Counted from the stretch's first letter, positions 47,632-57,898 are shown. The stretch: 64,000 nucleotides of DNA from Cladobotryum mycophilum (GCA_036429605.1 JAVFKD010000010.1:558001-622000), one strand, 5' to 3'. Notes: a model not told the origin generated them from the letters alone. Numbers and translations are program-made.

Positions 47632-49700
47632 CTAATATTGTCCAAGTTTCAAATCTTCTTCATACAACTCAAGAGCCTCCAGGTATGCTCCTGATTGTGT
47701 TGTGTTAGCACATATATGGTCCCCATAAGTTATACTCCGACTTACCAGAAGCTTTCCAAGTATCGGTTGCTCGACTAAGAACATCGACGCATAAAGCTTT
47801 AGCCGAAGCGTACTCTTCTCGATTATAGCTAAAAGCCGTAGGTCCCATCCATGCAAAGGTGGTTGCCGCCTGATAGATGCAGTTCAAAAACCATGGCGCA
47901 AGAACGCAGTCTGAGCTTGAAATGGTTCCCTCGATTGTGTTGATGAACAGAATCGTTCTGTTTGCGGTTTTGACCAACACCTCACGGCATCGTGCTGTGA
48001 TGTCGCGTGCGAGAGACATGTCGGTAATGTTTAGTGGCCCATAGCGCTCCGTCACGAATGAATCACAGGCATGACTATCACTTAATTTGATCAAGGCACT
48101 GGAGAGGGGGCGAATTAGCAAGAGCTGGTTCAGTCAAAGCTGTTATTGTTATGCCTAGAGACACGCTTTGCGCCATTGAAACATGCACTTACCTCAGACA
48201 GACGGCTATTGCACTGTAAAAGCGTATGACGCTGGCGTCATCTCTGCTCAAGACACCGAGCAAAGACATTATGGCTTGGTAGATGGTGTCCAATTCTTCC
48301 TGAACCATGGCCAACTCACGTGTCGCATTGTTGCAGTGACTGACAACTTCACCGAGAAGGTGGCTTGCTTGGGCCAGGCGAGCAAATGGGCTAGCAGAGA
48401 GCTGCTGTGGAGAGGAAAGGAACAGGCGCTCGGGCACGACAGATTCCTGTCACGACAGTCAATTCATGTACGGCAGGATTACGCATGAGAAGAGTATAGC
48501 CACAGACACCAAGATCCCATGCCCCATCATCTGCGGGCAAATGGGAGCTGAGCTTCGGTTTCTCAGTAAGCAAGGGTCGATGACCCCCGCCGATGTAATG
48601 TAGCTATCAAGGATTAACGCGAATGCACTGGTAAAATGTTTACCTAGGGGAATTCACCGGTCCAGAATAACGACTAGCCACCAAACTCGAAGTCTCTCCT
48701 CCCAATCTACCCAATTGCGTGGGGAGGGCAGCATTTGCGGAGCTGCTTCGTTTTGGATGCCAAGAGCTATGGCCTGAGTGACGCAGTAGCCCATGGACAT
48801 GTACGCTGCAGGGAAAATGGCATGGCCCATTTCGTACACTGCGATGAGTAGGTTCGCCTGGAGCTTCAACAAAGAATGAATACTCGCCATCTCTAGTGAG
48901 TGAGCAAATTCTTTTGTTGTAATATAGATTGTATCTCGCAGGGCTTCCGCCGTGTCTTCAGGGACCTGCTGTATAAGCTTCATGGCCAACAGGAGTAAGA
49001 TGAAGTCTGCTCTGGGCTTGCTGTGTGACTGGCTGTTTGCCAACGCCTCCAATCTGACTTTGCTGATTATCGGTATCCATTGATGCACTGTTTGGAAATG
49101 ATTTGACATGACCATAGTCCGATGATCTTGATCTCCGACATGATACATTACCATTGCTGGTATGGAAATGTCAGGTCTGGGAATTCGCGCCTGAAGGGCG
49201 GGGGCGAGATCAGAATCAAGAAACAGCTTTTGGAAATGAAGGGATGCTGCTGATGCAGTGGCACGAGAATCTGGCGTTGAAACGCCATCATCGCAGGGCT
49301 GCTGGTCTGACGGCTCCGACGACTGACTCCCAGCGCGAGTAGTGAGAAGAAGCGCTTCCAACTCTTGGATCCGGGCCTTGAGCTCTGACTCGGACGGACG
49401 GCCGGAATAGTTGCAGCGGCGTTTTAATCTGAGAAGCGTATTAATAAAAGGAGCGTGATATAGGATCCATCTGCCGTCGGAATACGTGACTACCACAATG
49501 AATGCTGGAATGCGACTGGCAAGGTCGGGATAATGGATAGTTGGAGAGGTAGTAAAAACTGGGAATCCATACCTGATGCATAATGAACAATTAGGTAATA
49601 GTTTGTCGCAGCGGCGTTTGTACTGCTGACAAGATGCACATGCTCGAGGTGCTGTTGGATGAGGCGATTCAAAGTCATCCATTGCGACTTTGTTACTCAT
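47632..49700 (-). CDS. Zn2Cys6 fungal transcription factor, beside SDR genes
   Basis: Proposed exons on the minus strand: 49573..49700, 48658..49428, 48508..48603, 48193..48446, 47746..48098 and 47632..47690. The zinc cluster starts CASCQQYKRRC, and the 144-nt intron 1 rejoins its second half as CSLCIRLKRRCNYS, with the usual C-x2-C-x6-C-x6-C-x2-C-x6-C spacing. A coiled coil (SESELKARIQELEALL) follows, and then the fungal-specific regulatory domain, with LRVWWLVVILDRYIT and HLPADDGAWDLG. The third exon breaks at 48584-48588 (+ strand C5): one more base turns SAG into SAGGHRPLLTEKPK. The model then totals 553 residues. The donor of intron 3 would be GTCTGT, which is unusual, so that joint is the weakest. 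Start 49700 (MSNKVAMDD) or 49682. Divergent from the SDR gene at 50238. Confidence 0.75.
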
Positions 49701-49730
49701 CAAACCGCAATGTTGTGGGAGAGTATTCGA

Positions 49731-49738
49731 GCGGCCGC
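49731..49738. promoter_or_regulatory. GCGGCCGC palindrome, copy 1
   Basis: Part of CGAGCGGCCGCTT at 49728-49740, just upstream of the Zn2Cys6 regulator start. It contains an inverted CGG/CCG pair with no spacer. Confidence 0.45.
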
Positions 49739-49923
49739 TTAGTCGGGGGATGATGGCAATGACAATCCCCTCCCTCATCAACGGAGTCCAGCAGTCAGTC
49801 CTAGAGGGAGGGTGGTTCCGGGTACTGCTAAGCCCGGACAGGGCAAAAGCCCACCCCGGAGATACCGGACCTGCATGTGTAGAGCGGACGGCCTTCCGCT
49901 ACCTTAAATCCCGGAAGAGTCGA

Positions 49924-49931
49924 GCGGCCGC
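49924..49931. promoter_or_regulatory. GCGGCCGC palindrome, copy 2
   Basis: Part of CGAGCGGCCGCTTGAAGATTT at 49921-49941, 307-314 bases before the SDR start at 50238. The GAAGATTT extension recurs upstream of the second SDR. Confidence 0.5.
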
Positions 49932-50097
49932 TTGAAGATTTGGAGCGGGATGCAACCCGCTTCGGTCAATTTTGGGGGTCGGCCGTGGCAAATCATCACG
50001 AACTAGGCAGGGTATTGAGGCCGTGGAATCTTCACATCACGGATATCTCCTTCTAGCATGGAGGACCTCTCGACTTTAAAGGTGAGGACGACATGAA

Positions 50098-50103
50098 TAT
50101 AAA
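50098..50103 (+). promoter_or_regulatory. TATA box of SDR gene
   Basis: TATAAA 140 bases before the ATG at 50238, followed by a CT/CA-rich leader. Confidence 0.6.
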
Positions 50104-50237
50104 GGTCGTGTCCATCCCGACTCAGTGATGCATTTAGAGACACTTACTCACTCTCATCATCACACTCTTCTTACTTACACCATTCATCTCTTTTAGTTAA
50201 AAACACCAGCTCAATCACCAACTATCCACTTCTCAAA

Positions 50238-51059
50238 ATGACAAAGATTTGGCTCGTCACAGGCTCCTCGCGTGGACTCGGTCGCGCCCTGGCAGAAGCC
50301 ATCCTCCAAGCTGGAGATTCCATCGTCGCAACGGCTAGAAAGCCAGAGCAGCTGCAAGATCTCGTCGATCAGTATGGCGAAGACAAGATACTGGCCGCTG
50401 CTCTCGATGTCACGGATGATGCGCAAGTCAACGCTGTCGTGCAATCGGCCCTGTCCAAGTTCGGTCGCCTCGATGTCGTCGTCAACAACGCTGGCTATGC
50501 CGACGTCGCTTCCATCGAGGACACGAGCCTCGAAACGTTCCGTACCCAATTCGAGACCAACTTCTTTGGTGTCGTCAACGTCACCAAGGCCGTTCTACCA
50601 ATCCTGCGCAAACAAGGGCACGGCCACATCTTCCAAGTGTCTTCGGTCGGCGGCAGGTTGGGATCTCCAGGCCTGGGATCATATCAGAGCGCCAAGTGGG
50701 CCATTGGCGGCTTTTCCACCGTCCTTTCCAAGGAGGTTGGCCATCTCGGCATCAAGGTGACAGTCCTGGAGCCTGGCGGGATGAAAACGGATTGGGCCGG
50801 GTCTTCAATGGGCATCGGGTTGGTCAGTGAGCCGTACAGAGAAACTGTGGCCAAGTTTCAGGAGGTGCGAGAGCAGCTCATGGTAAATTGGGCCGATCCC
50901 AAGGACGTGGTTCGAACAATCTTGCATGTCGCTGATGCTCCCGAGCCACCTCTAAGACTTCTGCTTGGTCCGGATACCATGGTTCATGCGAAGAAGGCCG
51001 CGGATGACCTGGCCGCGTCGGATGAGAAGTGGCGAGATGCGACCATGTTGAAGTATTAG
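50238..51059 (+). CDS. Short-chain dehydrogenase/reductase, 273 aa
   Basis: Classical SDR with a Rossmann fold that uses NAD(P)H to oxidise or reduce a carbonyl/hydroxyl group on an unknown small molecule. Motifs in order: TGSSRGLG near residue 8 (cofactor loop; the Arg after SS and ATARKPEQ at the end of strand 2 suggest NADPH), LDVTD near 66, NNAG near 85, QVSSVGG near 138 with the catalytic Ser, YQSAK near 149 with catalytic Tyr and Lys, and EPGGMKTDW after it. Single exon, full length, all active-site residues present. Divergent from the Zn2Cys6 regulator and convergent with a second SDR. Confidence 0.92.
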   Translation: MTKIWLVTGSSRGLGRALAEAILQAGDSIVATARKPEQLQDLVDQYGEDKILAAALDVTDDAQVNAVVQSALSKFGRLDVVVNNAGYADVASIEDTSLETFRTQFETNFFGVVNVTKAVLPILRKQGHGHIFQVSSVGGRLGSPGLGSYQSAKWAIGGFSTVLSKEVGHLGIKVTVLEPGGMKTDWAGSSMGIGLVSEPYRETVAKFQEVREQLMVNWADPKDVVRTILHVADAPEPPLRLLLGPDTMVHAKKAADDLAASDEKWRDATMLKY

Positions 51060-51602
51060 GTTGACTTACAAGTCGTTAGCTGTCGTTACTCTCATCTAGT
51101 TTAACATACTTGTTTACTGAGGGTAGATGTGAATATACTCGATGAGTCTAGGGGTTTCTCAGTTATGTGCCAGTATATCGCTGTGACTGTTCTGTGCATT
51201 GCTCACAAAAGTGCTCCCATTGTGGTACGAATCATAACCGACCACTCAACAACAAAGCAGTTAATGCACTCATCTCACGTCGCCAAGAATGACCCAATCA
51301 GCACTCCCGATCTGCAAGTCCTGTAGATTGTAAGTTATGAACGATGTGTCCATATTAGTACGTTTCTGTACAGCAAGATTCACAATACCGGAAGTACATC
51401 CTTCGCGTACCTACATTCAGCCGTCAACTCGAAGAGAGACTGCTTGCGCAACATGAAGTCACCCACCGGGGATAGTTGTGAAACCGCAACCACGAATCAG
51501 CATCATGCAGCAATAGTCGTGTTTAAATTAAATGTTACAATTGTTTCATTACCGATCAAATCATACCCCTCACGCATTCCCAAAAACTTCGTATTACAGA
51601 CG
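51060..51602. other. Convergent intergenic spacer between two SDR genes
   Basis: Contains both 3' ends. No gene or repeat is seen. Confidence 0.5.
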
Positions 51603-52722
51603 TCATTCCTTGGCGGGTTGAGATTGTTCACCGGCACGCAGCATATGCTCCCATACCTTGGCCGCGATACCAGTCTTCCTGTACTCCTTCAGTATCTCTG
51701 CATCCTGCTTTTGCACTTGTCCATCCCAGTTCAGCAAATATGCGCCGCTGCCTCTTTCCCCGGTGCTGCCCTCTGCCACTTCTTGATCCTTTGCAAGAGG
51801 TGCACCAACATGATCGCCAGTCTGCTCTGCGAAACGTGCAGGCGGGTATCGATTTGAGGTCGCCATGTAGAGATGCCTCTCGCCGGTTTCCTCCAGGCTG
51901 ACGGTCCACGGTGACAGCAATGGACTCACCACCTTGAGGAGCCCACGAGCCCAGAAAGGTAACTGCGAATCAATGTTTGTCTTGACCACACCCGGTGACG
52001 TGTGCACAAAGGCAGTGCCTGGTTCAATAGATGCGAACTTCTCTAGTGACAAATCGGTCATGGTTCCACAATGTGCGGCACAGTTGGAGAGAGAAAAGTT
52101 CTTCTGCAGATCCAAGTCATCCTCGACGATTTTCCCTCCGTGGCCAGCGCCCAGCACGGACATGACACGGGAGAGCTGGACAGGAGAGGAAGATGCTGCA
52201 CGATTCAGCAGTGGCTGGAGGTTCTTGATGAATCGCATGCGAGAGTAGTAGTGCACTGCCATTTTGCGATCCAGACCCTCTGAAGAGACTGCCCCACGAT
52301 GTTAGCATCCCTCACTCAAATCGGGTAGATGTAGCAAAATAAAGCAAACGGGCAGACTCACCATTGCGCCCTTCCAGAGAGAGAAATCCAGGACTCAGAA
52401 CAAGTAGATTGACGACCTGTTCCTTTTGCTCAATCTCGGAGCAGACCTTGTCCACGTTGGCCAGCTCCGTCAGATCAGCCTGAACAAAGCTGACTTTGGC
52501 CGCTGCATTGATGGCGCGACACTCCTCTTCAATTCTCTTCGCTGCCTCCTGGCTTCGTCCGACGATGTATACATTTGGCGATACGGTTGCCTTTGTGAAT
52601 GATTTGAGAATTGCCTCGCCGATTCCGCTTGTGCCTCCGACAAAGACTCCAACGAGGCCAGGACCGAGATTCTTGAGCGTGGCATTAGAGGCCCGCACGG
52701 CGTCCAAGGTAGCGCACTTCAT
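51603..52722 (-). CDS. Second SDR-family oxidoreductase, 348 aa
   Basis: Minus-strand exons 52362..52722 and 51603..52288, with an intron (GTGAGT...GGGGCAG) that joins GRN to VSSEGLDRKMAVHYYSRMRF in frame. The Rossmann cofactor loop is VGGTSGIGEA near residue 28, followed by VYIVGRSQEAAKR. The acidic QADLTELANVDKVC matches the SDR adenine-binding region. I do not see a standard YxxxK after the Ser region; the expected place reads DLQKNFSLSNCAAH. The protein therefore belongs with the fungal SDR-like reductases that keep the fold but differ at the active site. The C-terminal half is longer than in classical SDRs. Substrate unknown. Confidence 0.85.
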
Positions 52723-52919
52723 CGCTGTGGTTTTTCTCGGGCAGCTTATAAGGGGGGCTAACTAGGTAAAATTTAGGGGAAGAGCTGAGGTTGCTGTTCA
52801 AGGATGGATCCTTTTGGGGGTATCTCGCAGAATGAAGAGGTAAGGAATGGAGGGATGAGGAGAATTCTTATACTGACGTACAACATTCCATCAATGTCCG
52901 TTGAAAGTTGCGGGGTCTG

Positions 52920-52927
52920 GCGGCCGC
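52920..52927. promoter_or_regulatory. GCGGCCGC palindrome, copy 3
   Basis: Part of GCGGCCGCTGAAGATTT, 198 bases upstream of the second SDR start at 52722. It matches copy 2 over the palindrome and the GAAGATTT extension, with one T missing. The extension points away from the gene here and towards the gene in copy 2. Confidence 0.5.
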
Positions 52928-55244
52928 TGAAGATTTCAAGGCGGCCACTGCGACATGACAGCGAGAGGCGGACGTCACACCAATGGATCGCGCTCCGCTA
53001 TCTGCGGACTTGCACAGGCTCCCGTCATTTGATCATCTCAGCGGCTGTGCTCAGCGGGCATGGATAGCTGGTATGGCTAACCTTTTTCCAATCATGTAAG
53101 TTGGTGGTGGCTAGATGCTTTGCTTATTATCCAACTAAGCAACATAAACAATCATGACTCGTTCAAGTCAATGCGACAAAGAATAGTGTCTCCTTCATGA
53201 AGCATGCTCACTTCTTCATTTCCCTTTCGTTCTGGTAGGCAACGCGGACACGGACGAATACTTGATGTCGTCGCCAGCCAAAACAACGCCTGTTCATGAC
53301 CACAGACCCTTCGACACAGCAAAATCGCAGTGATCAATATAACGATAGAACCTCATATTTCTTTCAAATGCGCAAGAGCTTCGCCTCAAATATGTAGATA
53401 TAATAGACCCGTGATGGTCATTGCACGTTATAGGCACTCGTCCTACGTAGCACCAGGCAGTCAAGTTTTGACCTTGATTCGACATCACCGATGCAGAAAT
53501 AAACACTTTTAGGGCAAGTAAATGAAAAGAGCCTAACTGAGAAAGTCATACCCAAATATCGTGGTGTCGTTAACATTCAAAGGCAGCATTGGGATCGTCC
53601 GCTCATCAACTCGTGAGTGATAAAGTATAGCTTGGCGAACGGTGCTGCATCCTTCAGCATGTCAACTTGAATCAAGCGACCCTGTTTATCAAGGTAAAGA
53701 AACATGTATACTAAAGTTTTTCTTGTGAGTGGTCGGTCATAAAACCACGCTCATCACTATTGTCGGATCTAGACTTGGAGTCGGCCAGCTCCCATTTCAT
53801 GGCAACTCATAATGCCTCAAAACGATCCAATAGACCTGATCTGTATATTGGAAGCTTCTTCTACTATATCTAGAATAATAAATCGTAGTCACCTCGAGTA
53901 GAAGAGAGGAGAGATTAGTCGGGACACTCGGAGGTTGTATTATTGGGTGAAAAGCTCTCGTGCCTCACTTGAAGGTCTCTATAGTCAATTTTCTCTCATT
54001 TACCTATATAATGTTGTTGAATTAGGGCTGGCCCAACGCTATTCTCAATTATAGTCTACTCTGTTTTAAGGCCTTGGTTGTGCTAGGCTTATGGATGCAA
54101 TATAGCCTTATCCACCTTGAATCACAAGTGCGTCTCTCTCGATTGTATCCGACTACAAGGTGTGGTTTAGCTGTTGACCTAGTACTCAAGAAAGGTATCT
54201 TTACTAGCTGGGTATTGAATATATTTGCCATCATATTCTTCTGCATCTCTATAACGACCAGGACTTTCAACCTTTTCCAACTCCTGCACACAAATCATCG
54301 GTCATTGGTGCAACATGTCCCCTTTCCACTTTCTTTCTCGCCCAAGGTAAATGTCTTCTCTTGCAAGATATGCACACGATTCCTCGGCGGGAAGCTTAGG
54401 GTGAGGTGGAGTTATCCACATCATGACTGTTCTTGCAGTAGTAAACTGCAACTGAGTCCACCAGCTGCTCCATTTGGTCGACTCCGATGCCACCCGCCAC
54501 ACAAACTTGATGCAACATCCAAAGCAAATACTGTGCATTTTATTAAAATTTGTACCGAGATCTTTAGGGTGTCGGAACAGATTTATCGCTATGCTTCTCT
54601 CTACATTATAACTACTGTCTTCCATATTAAAATTAGCTTGGTGTGGCGATTCCAACTCCAACGCGTCGCATAAAACTACCTACCCTAGAGACTTGGATAC
54701 GTCACGAAAGCAGGAGGTTGTCTTTGTTTATTTGGTCCTAGTCGTTCCCTCTTAGCATGATATGGACTTTTCATACTCCCCCATAATCATGTCCGTTGTT
54801 TGCCACGTTCTGTCTCATCTTTATCTACCTGCTTGTTTCGAACCATCCGATCAACTACTCTTCCCCTCCATGTGCATGATCCGAAGCTCAACGGTATCGG
54901 AGTAGTGGACAAACCAACAGGACAGCATCCGAACCTTCTACTTGCGGGTTCCCCCACCAACGCAAACAATAGTGTGTCCTCCAATCAGAGTTCTATTGTC
55001 TTAAGCGCAAACGGTCGTTGGTTGTACACTGCCTGGCTTCAGCTTTTGCGCGCCCCCGTGATCCGAAACACGTGGGTTTTCCCGAATGTGCTTGGTCAAA
55101 GCATGTTTAAGGACATTCCCCTTTTGGGATGTTAACATCTTCAAAATCACGATGTAGTACTATCCTTCCAAATCCGGCGATGGCTTTTATAGTGAATCAT
55201 AAACGTTATGGCGCGAGATGTCATCGTCTCTGGGGCCGATGAAG

Positions 55245-55250
55245 TATAAG
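55245..55250 (+). promoter_or_regulatory. TATA-like box
   Basis: TATAAG 148 bases before the ATG at 55398, with a CATCA-rich leader after it. Confidence 0.5.
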
Positions 55251-55397
55251 AGAGCAAGAGAGGAACACCGACTTTCCATGCGTCATCCTCACAATCACCA
55301 TCACTACCATCAAAATTTCATACTTGTCTCAAAAGTCCAGCTGAAGCCAACAATTATATCTATCAATATCATCAATTACACCTACAAAGTCATCAAT

Positions 55398-55637
55398 ATG
55401 CAACTCCTAAACCTCGTCGTCATGGCCATGGCCGCTATGCAGCTTACAGAGGCTTGCAAATGTGTCGACCCAAACAACAGAAGCATCAATCACGTTCCCT
55501 CTTCATACGAATGTTGTAGGAAGTTCAAGGGGTCGTGGAACGAGGGCGACTGCGATGCTCGTTCTATCCGGACCAAGATGAGGTCATTCAGCCACTGCTG
55601 TGTCGAGAAGATGTGGGTCACAGACTGCAACTACTAA
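55398..55637 (+). CDS. Secreted cysteine-rich protein A, 79 aa (tandem pair)
   Basis: A single-exon gene with a signal peptide of about 19 residues (MQLLNLVVMAMAAMQLTEA). The mature part has eight cysteines, at residues 20, 22, 39, 40, 52, 67, 68 and 77: C-x-C, CC, C, CC, C. Key conserved pieces are ACKC at the start, YECCRKFKG, DCDARSI, SFSHCC and DCNY at the end. It aligns with the protein at 56211 over all 79 positions with no gap, about half of them identical. Eight cysteines suggest four disulfides. I know no named family with this pattern; by type it is a candidate effector. A longer in-frame start exists at 55218, but it would bury the signal peptide. Confidence 0.82.
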   Translation: MQLLNLVVMAMAAMQLTEACKCVDPNNRSINHVPSSYECCRKFKGSWNEGDCDARSIRTKMRSFSHCCVEKMWVTDCNY

Positions 55638-56210
55638 AAAAGAAAGGGAACTTGAGGATTGCATCTTACAAAGCCAAAATGGCTCTCCTGTATCTTCATC
55701 TTACAGAGGGGAGCTATTCGACATTTGGAACGGGGAAAGGTGGAGCGGAGAGGTTCATAACGGAACGGGGGTAGGGACACGCTGACCAAACTGGAAACTT
55801 GGATCGGTTTTGTATATAAAAGTCCACGTATATAGTACAGAGTACATAAATCATCCTTCTTCATTCATCAACTTGACTTTATTTAAAGCTTGTATCGTGT
55901 CTTGAGCGCTTGGGATGCCGAGACCGTTGTGGGTGGGTTAAGGTATGTTAACAGACCAACAGCCACTATATTGTTGTGTTGGCCTGGAACATCCACCCAC
56001 ATTTTAGAACAGAATTAGTTGACAATAAATTTGTCAATAGATACTCTGAAGCAGTACCAGTGTGGTGTCGTAATTAGATGAGCCTGGCCCCTATCTCACA
56101 TCTACAGGCTATAAAGGATGAAAAGGACCAGCAATATGCGCACAGCACCATCACCATTCTTTACTATCTGCCTGACTCGCCACACCAATCAACATAACTC
56201 CCCCTACAAT
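55638..56210. other. Spacer between the tandem secreted protein genes
   Basis: 573 bases with no ORF of note. It ends in a TATA box and a CACCATCACCAT-type leader like that of the first copy. Confidence 0.5.
56110..56115 (+). promoter_or_regulatory. TATA box
   Basis: TATAAA about 100 bases before the ATG at 56211. Confidence 0.6.
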
Positions 56211-56450
56211 ATGGAAATAATTAAGCTCATTCTCATAGCTATGACGGCATCGCCTCTTGCAGACGCATGTAAATGTATGAGCAGATGGAACAGCGGCGTA
56301 ACACATGTGCTAGCTACTTATGAGTGTTGTTCAAAGTTCAAAGGGGCTTTTTACAGTGATGACTGTGATGCTCACTCCATCAAAGATAAGCTCAAGTCGT
56401 TTAGTCATTGCTGCAACGACCATGATTTCGATTCAGACTGCAACTGGTAA
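56211..56450 (+). CDS. Secreted cysteine-rich protein B, 79 aa (tandem pair)
   Basis: Paralogue of the protein at 55398, the same length, same strand, and also without introns. Signal peptide MEIIKLILIAMTASPLADA, then ACKC, YECCSKFKG, DCDAHSIK, SFSHCC and DCNW. All eight cysteines line up exactly. Most changes fall in the loops between cysteines (MSRWNSGVTHVLAT and NDHDFDSD against VDPNNRSINHVPSS and VEKMWVTD), while the cysteine-flanking segments hold. That pattern is typical of duplicated secreted proteins that vary their surface. A longer in-frame start at 56118 would bury the signal peptide. Function unknown. Confidence 0.82.
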   Translation: MEIIKLILIAMTASPLADACKCMSRWNSGVTHVLATYECCSKFKGAFYSDDCDAHSIKDKLKSFSHCCNDHDFDSDCNW

Positions 56451-57067
56451 ATGCTTAAGCTTCTTGGGGGCATTTCAAATGACAAACTCATGCTTAGTTC
56501 TTGGAAGATGGAAGACACTGTTAAAAACGTCCTTGTACATACGTGATCCGTCGCGTCTGCTTGTTCATTGTTTGCGTTGCTACTTTGCGAGACAGATTGT
56601 CCCTACAAACTAACAGATAACATGTATAAAAATAAAACATAAAAAATAACAGTCTCTCCCTATTCTTGGGATACGGTTTCGCGAACCGACAAAGGCGGTG
56701 TAGCTTTGGAGGTAGTTGGCGCGTTTGAGGTCGGGAAGCAGTACCATTTGCGCACGCAGGCGAACGCCTGGCCAGCGCGTGACTTTAGGGGCATATAAAT
56801 CCGAGTCTAGACGATACATTGATCCCCCCATATTTCCTATTTGCAGCTCACCTATACCGCAGACCACCACAGACCTGAGTATCTACTACACGACGACACA
56901 TGCCCTGGTATTGCTCCTTCACCCAGCCATTTTTAGGACTGTCCAGGTGACTAGGAACAACGGCGCTAGAGCCAACAATGAAGGAAAACTCCAAATCATC
57001 GCCGCGTCGTAGTCCTCACACGACAAGGGAGCTCCCTGCCTGGTACTGCCGCCTGGTCATTCTCACC
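56451..57067. other. Intergenic region, leader of the acidic protein gene
   Basis: Holds the 3' end of secreted protein B and the promoter of the next gene. An in-frame ATG at 56978 could extend that protein by 30 residues. Confidence 0.5.
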
Positions 57068-57898
57068 ATGGGAGAGGACCGCGAAATAGAACCCTGGGAC
57101 TTTGACGAAGACATTTCGGAGCTTGGAGAGGGCGAAGGAGACAGCGACCCTGATGGTCTAAGCGTTGCATGTGAATGTGACAGTGAGGATGAATGCGAAT
57201 GCGATTTCTTGGACGATGAAGAGGAGAAGCAATCAGAACGTTCGTATGCGGGGTCAGATGCCGGTTACTACTATGAACTGAAGGACCAACGCACAGTCCG
57301 GAAGATGGAGCTACGGGATGAAAAGCAGCGCGTGCAGAAAGAGCGCAATTCTGTGCGAGAGTTTGAGAGTCGCAAGGAACAAGAAGTGTACGCAGCCTAT
57401 GAGGCCATGCTGGAGGCGCAGAAGACAGGAGACCCTCCTCCCCTGGGATCCATCGCTGGCAAAACCTTTTACCTGTACTCAGTGGATCATGTCGACTATT
57501 GCTACGAAGATTTCCTTAACCCGTCAAAATATGTCGAATTCTGTTACATCAGCCCTGATGGTGAGTTTTGCGACCCACCAGACGGAGAAGCCAAAATTCA
57601 TGGCCATGTGTACATGAATGCCGGGTCTGGTTGCGATTTCATACCCTTCCGTCCTCCGAACCGGGCTGGCCGCCAAAAGACACGATTGAAAGCTCGCGGC
57701 TCGGAATTTGAGACTGTTTTCCAATTCATTAGCGACAAATACCTGATCATGACTGTTGCAGCGGATTCAGAAGTGATTGTGAAGGACATTTGCAAGCCTG
57801 AGGCTGCAGTCGTGCCCGATGCTTTTACATTTGTGGGCATTCACATGAGTCTGGAGGAGCGAAAGCGTTGGCTGCAGAGAGACAGGAAAGACAGGTAG
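57068..57898 (+). CDS. Acidic conserved-type fungal protein of unknown function
   Basis: 276 residues from the ATG at 57068 (CACCATGGG context), or 306 from 56978. Residues 1-65 are strongly acidic and contain a CECDSEDECECDF cluster. A charged helix with coiled-coil character follows (about 75-125, KMELRDEKQRVQKERN). The C-terminal 150 residues look globular, with aromatic-rich pieces (FYLYSVDHVDYCYEDF, VEFCYISPDGEFCDPP, GSGCDFIPFRPP) and end ERKRWLQRDRKDR. Single exon, no targeting signal. I do not recognise the family. It lies 0.6 kb upstream of the helicase-nuclease gene on the same strand. Confidence 0.7.
   Translation: MGEDREIEPWDFDEDISELGEGEGDSDPDGLSVACECDSEDECECDFLDDEEEKQSERSYAGSDAGYYYELKDQRTVRKMELRDEKQRVQKERNSVREFESRKEQEVYAAYEAMLEAQKTGDPPPLGSIAGKTFYLYSVDHVDYCYEDFLNPSKYVEFCYISPDGEFCDPPDGEAKIHGHVYMNAGSGCDFIPFRPPNRAGRQKTRLKARGSEFETVFQFISDKYLIMTVAADSEVIVKDICKPEAAVVPDAFTFVGIHMSLEERKRWLQRDRKDR

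Larger units (their letters stand above)
49701..50237. promoter_or_regulatory. Divergent promoter, Zn2Cys6 regulator / SDR
   Basis: A 537-bp region rich in CGG/CCG triplets between about 49728 and 49935. It is bounded by two copies of CGAGCGGCCGCTT. Zn2Cys6 proteins typically bind CGG/CCG pairs, so self-regulation and control of the SDR gene are plausible but untested. Confidence 0.55.
52723..55397. other. AT-richer region with possible repeat relics
   Basis: No supportable gene. The left end is the promoter of the second SDR and contains the third GCGGCCGC motif. From about 53560 to 54700 the sequence is AT-rich, with disrupted short ORFs in both strands; it could be a decayed transposable element, but I find no terminal repeats or recognisable transposase motif. 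The right end is the promoter of the first 79-residue secreted protein. Confidence 0.4.

Noticed and set aside
19892..49700. Programmed ribosomal frameshifting as the cause of the frame breaks
   Set aside because: The seven sites have different run bases and no shared slippery heptamer or downstream structure, and most lie in genes whose orthologues have one continuous frame.
54074..54673. A 199-codon ORF in the AT-rich region
   Set aside because: It shows no domain, signal peptide or gene-like composition, and is more likely chance or part of a decayed repeat.
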